A stretch of 64,000 nucleotides of DNA from Echiichthys vipera (Eukaryota; Chordata; Actinopteri; Perciformes; Trachinidae): NCBI GenBank assembly GCA_963691815.1, contig OY829663.1, positions 2,628,302 to 2,692,301 on the forward strand, in the 5' to 3' direction. Positions 62,298 to 64,000 of the stretch are shown here, piece by piece. The translations under genes were made by a program, and so were the position numbers. Within the stretch, counting starts at the first letter, position 1, and each line of letters starts with the position of its first letter. The notes under the pieces are model-generated. The model ran no database searches and had not been told where the DNA came from. It saw nothing but the letters and a program-made list of their open reading frames with translations.

Positions 62298-62453
62298 TTG
62301 GCCAACCCTGGAGAAGGCAGCAACATGATCCCCTTCCCCCCGGGCCCTGTGGACCAGAAAGTGGTGGCCAGCCAGGCGGTGGCGCTGGACTACATTAACT
62401 CCACCTATTCTCGTGGTCACTTGAACCCCAGCCTCCACCACCACTGTACATAA
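62298..62453 (+). pseudogene. Partial copy 2 of nuclease exon 2
   Basis: Same structure as copy 1 at 61450: intact acceptor, same breakpoint, same HCT-stop end (TAA at 62451-62453). Differences from the main exon include D-to-N at exon residue 3 and G-to-S at exon residue 8. The RGHLNP codons are intact. Confidence 0.88.
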
Positions 62454-62815
62454 CTGTATTCTTACTGCATACAGAACGTGCATGCACCAAACACTGTTGA
62501 CCAGCAGGTGGAGACCTTGTCCAACACAATGTGCTTCTGCTGACTGAATGCTGCACCTGGAGGGATCGGACCGTAAAGTTTCATCTGTGCTGATTTTGTG
62601 GGTGATTCAAAGGAACACCAGAACCCATTACGTAAACCAATGATCTTAGTATTTACTTAATAATGTCCGTCATGTTTTGTTACATATTTCTAACAGAAAC
62701 CACTCTTCAATCCAACGTTGTGTTGCGTTCATCTTCATGCAGGTGGAGGCTTTGGAGGCTCTGAACATGTGTGAAATGAGTCTAAATTACATTTGTGCTT
62801 CTAAAAAAGAGCAGA

Positions 62816-63055
62816 TGAAGTTAATAAATCGCTGAGATGACTCATTCAAACAGACGGTAACTCGTTCTACCGGTCGTACTCGACTGATCTGAACGTTGCC
62901 AGGTTGTTTTTTTTGTTGCAGTGATCACGAGGACACACACTTTCTCACTTCAGACTGGATTTATTGCATGGACAGAAGGTGTACACAGGGTTTAACGTAT
63001 GTCACACTTCACACTTTTGTGGAGAGACTGAACGGGCGGCTCATTGGTGGCGTTG
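62816..63055 (-). terminator. 3' flank and polyadenylation signal of the actinoporin-like gene
   Basis: Downstream of the stop codon on the - strand, AATAAA lies at 62965-62960, about 90 bases after the stop, in a plausible position for 3' end formation. Confidence 0.55.
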
Positions 63056-63676
63056 CTACATCGAAGTGAAGAGCTTGTCCCACACCTCCAGCTTCAGTAT
63101 GGCCCTGCCCATCGGAGACATCGTCGCCTTGAGGTCCAACTGCTTGCCCTCGAACGTGAGGCCGCAGCCGTGGGCCTCCTCCCTCACGAAGCCCACCTGC
63201 TCTTTGTTGTAATACATCTCTTTGTACAGCGCCTCGTCGCACTCCTTGTCCTTGTCGTAGATCCCGATGGACAGCCAGTTCTTGTACATGTTGTAGTCGT
63301 AGGGCACGGAGAACATGATGGCTATCTTCTCATCGGCCGAGTTGCTGTGCCTCGCAAACAGGCTGTAGGTCAGGACGCCCACGGCGCCGGAGCCCCTGCC
63401 GCTGGTCTTGCTGAAGTTGCACACCTCAACTTTCTGCGGGCGCACGGTGGGTTGGGGCGGACTGTGACAGTTGCCACTGTCCAGGTAGACCCTTGCAAAA
63501 ACACAGACAGTCTTATTAGAGCCTGAACGTATCCACGCAAACGGAAATGAACCTGAAATGTCTGGCACTCACTTGGGGTCGATGAGGCAGTAGTTGTTGG
63601 TGAGGTTGGTGATCTCGATGGTGACATTTCTCCTGCTCTTGATGTTCGCAGCCAAAGCTTCTGCTGATTCGCTCAT
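63056..63676 (-). CDS. Actinoporin-like protein (pore-forming cytolysin family)
   Basis: Two coding exons on the - strand: 63676-63573 and 63491-63056, with an 81-bp GT-AG intron (63572-63492) splitting the codon for Lys 35; product 179 residues, stop TAG. The family is sea-anemone actinoporins and their relatives in fish, mosses and molluscs, single-domain beta-sandwich proteins that bind membranes and, in anemones, form pores. Visible family features: a short N-terminal helix region (about 3-13), PPQPTV (46-51), SVPYDYN.YKNW (96-107) and the aromatic LYKEMYYN (123-130), which correspond to the lipid-headgroup and membrane-contact regions, and DLKATM (154-159). There is no signal peptide, the usual state for the fish members, and no RGD triplet. 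Length matches the family. The start is the Met that gives a family-like N-terminus; a 5' UTR exon further upstream is possible. The gene looks intact. Its role in fish is unproven and pore activity cannot be read from sequence. Confidence 0.9.
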
Positions 63677-64000
63677 GTTGTTGCTGGGGAAGGGCTGCGA
63701 CAGCACCGGGACATCGTTTTACTCTGCAGTTTGACTTCATCAGCACACAACTCTTCACACAACCCTGCTAATGCTGTCAGAGAGCTAATCACAGTTTATC
63801 ACTGGAGTCGTGATGGGTGTTGTCGTACTGGAGCGCATTACATTGACCAGTGTTTCTAATGATCTCACCCTCGTGTTGAACGGGTGGATGTCAGGAGCAC
63901 GTCTCAATATAACGCAGTCCAGTTCGAAACTACTGCAAACTACCACCTCAGTAATAAACACAGAGTTAAAGGAATACCTCTCCGACAGTGTCATTCAAAA
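63677..64000 (-). promoter_or_regulatory. 5' flank of the actinoporin-like gene
   Basis: No clear TATA box or known element found. The sequence just upstream of the start codon contains ctgtcgcag, a possible splice acceptor for a 5' UTR exon; this is not established. The 69-codon open frame at 63785-63994 has no motif. Confidence 0.25.

Larger units (their letters stand above)
60776..62815 (+). repeat. Three-unit tandem array containing partial nuclease exon 2
   Basis: Units start at gtacataactgtattcttac at 60776, 61598 and 62446, giving periods of 822 and 848 bp; the third unit is incomplete. Each unit begins with about 360 bp not seen in the main gene. In units 1 and 2 this is followed by the nuclease intron end and the exon 2 start. 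Unit 2 has an extra ~34 bp at about 62009-62042. The units are nearly identical. Confidence 0.93.

Noticed and set aside
61450..62453. Two additional complete nuclease genes
   Set aside because: Only the first 49 codons of exon 2 are present in each copy. No exon 1 or rest of exon 2 was found nearby.
63785..63994. 69-codon frame upstream of the actinoporin-like gene
   Set aside because: Considered as a LINE fragment or upstream exon. No clear motif and no splice site fits, so it is left unassigned.

Overview
The window is vertebrate nuclear DNA and looks like a ray-finned (teleost) fish, probably a percomorph. The reasons are dense fish-type repeats (tRNA-derived SINEs, RTE/Rex3-like and L2-like LINE ends, PIF-Harbinger and hAT-type non-autonomous DNA transposons), many long CA/TG microsatellites, and two small spliced genes whose closest remembered relatives are fish proteins. 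The species assignment is inference; no search was possible.

Positions 1 to about 54,500 contain no protein-coding gene that I can support. This part is intergenic DNA (or intron of a gene outside the window) built from repeats. It holds ten copies of one SINE family (A), two of a second (B), copies or fragments of others, three 3' ends and one internal fragment of an RTE-type LINE, three copies of a Harbinger element carrying a short Myb/SANT-like reading frame, a hAT element with an exact 8-bp target duplication, two of the three copies of a long foldback element, several other inverted-repeat elements, and simple or tandem repeats. Most open frames here are translations of SINEs or microsatellites, not genes.

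Positions 54,600 to 58,200 hold a two-exon gene on the + strand for a secreted ENDOD1-like DNA/RNA non-specific endonuclease of 300 residues. Its 2.66-kb intron contains a palindromic hAT-like MITE, a SINE and the third foldback copy. A 5'-truncated, broken L2-like LINE follows on the - strand (58,443-59,250). Positions 60,776 to 62,815 are a tandem array of three units of about 0.83 kb. Two units end in the last part of the nuclease intron plus the first ~147 bp of exon 2, cut at the same base just after the catalytic RGH motif. They are exon fragments, not extra genes.

Positions 63,056 to 63,676 hold a two-exon gene on the - strand for an actinoporin-like protein of 179 residues. It converges on the nuclease gene across the array. 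The window ends in its 5' flank. The genes show no direct functional link in the sequence; a secreted nuclease close to a pore-forming-family protein is noted as an inference only.

The most informative structures are the shared exon-2 breakpoint, the Harbinger insertion inside a foldback element with its empty site preserved in two sister copies, the hAT element hosting a SINE, and a 77-bp-arm hairpin of unknown origin.
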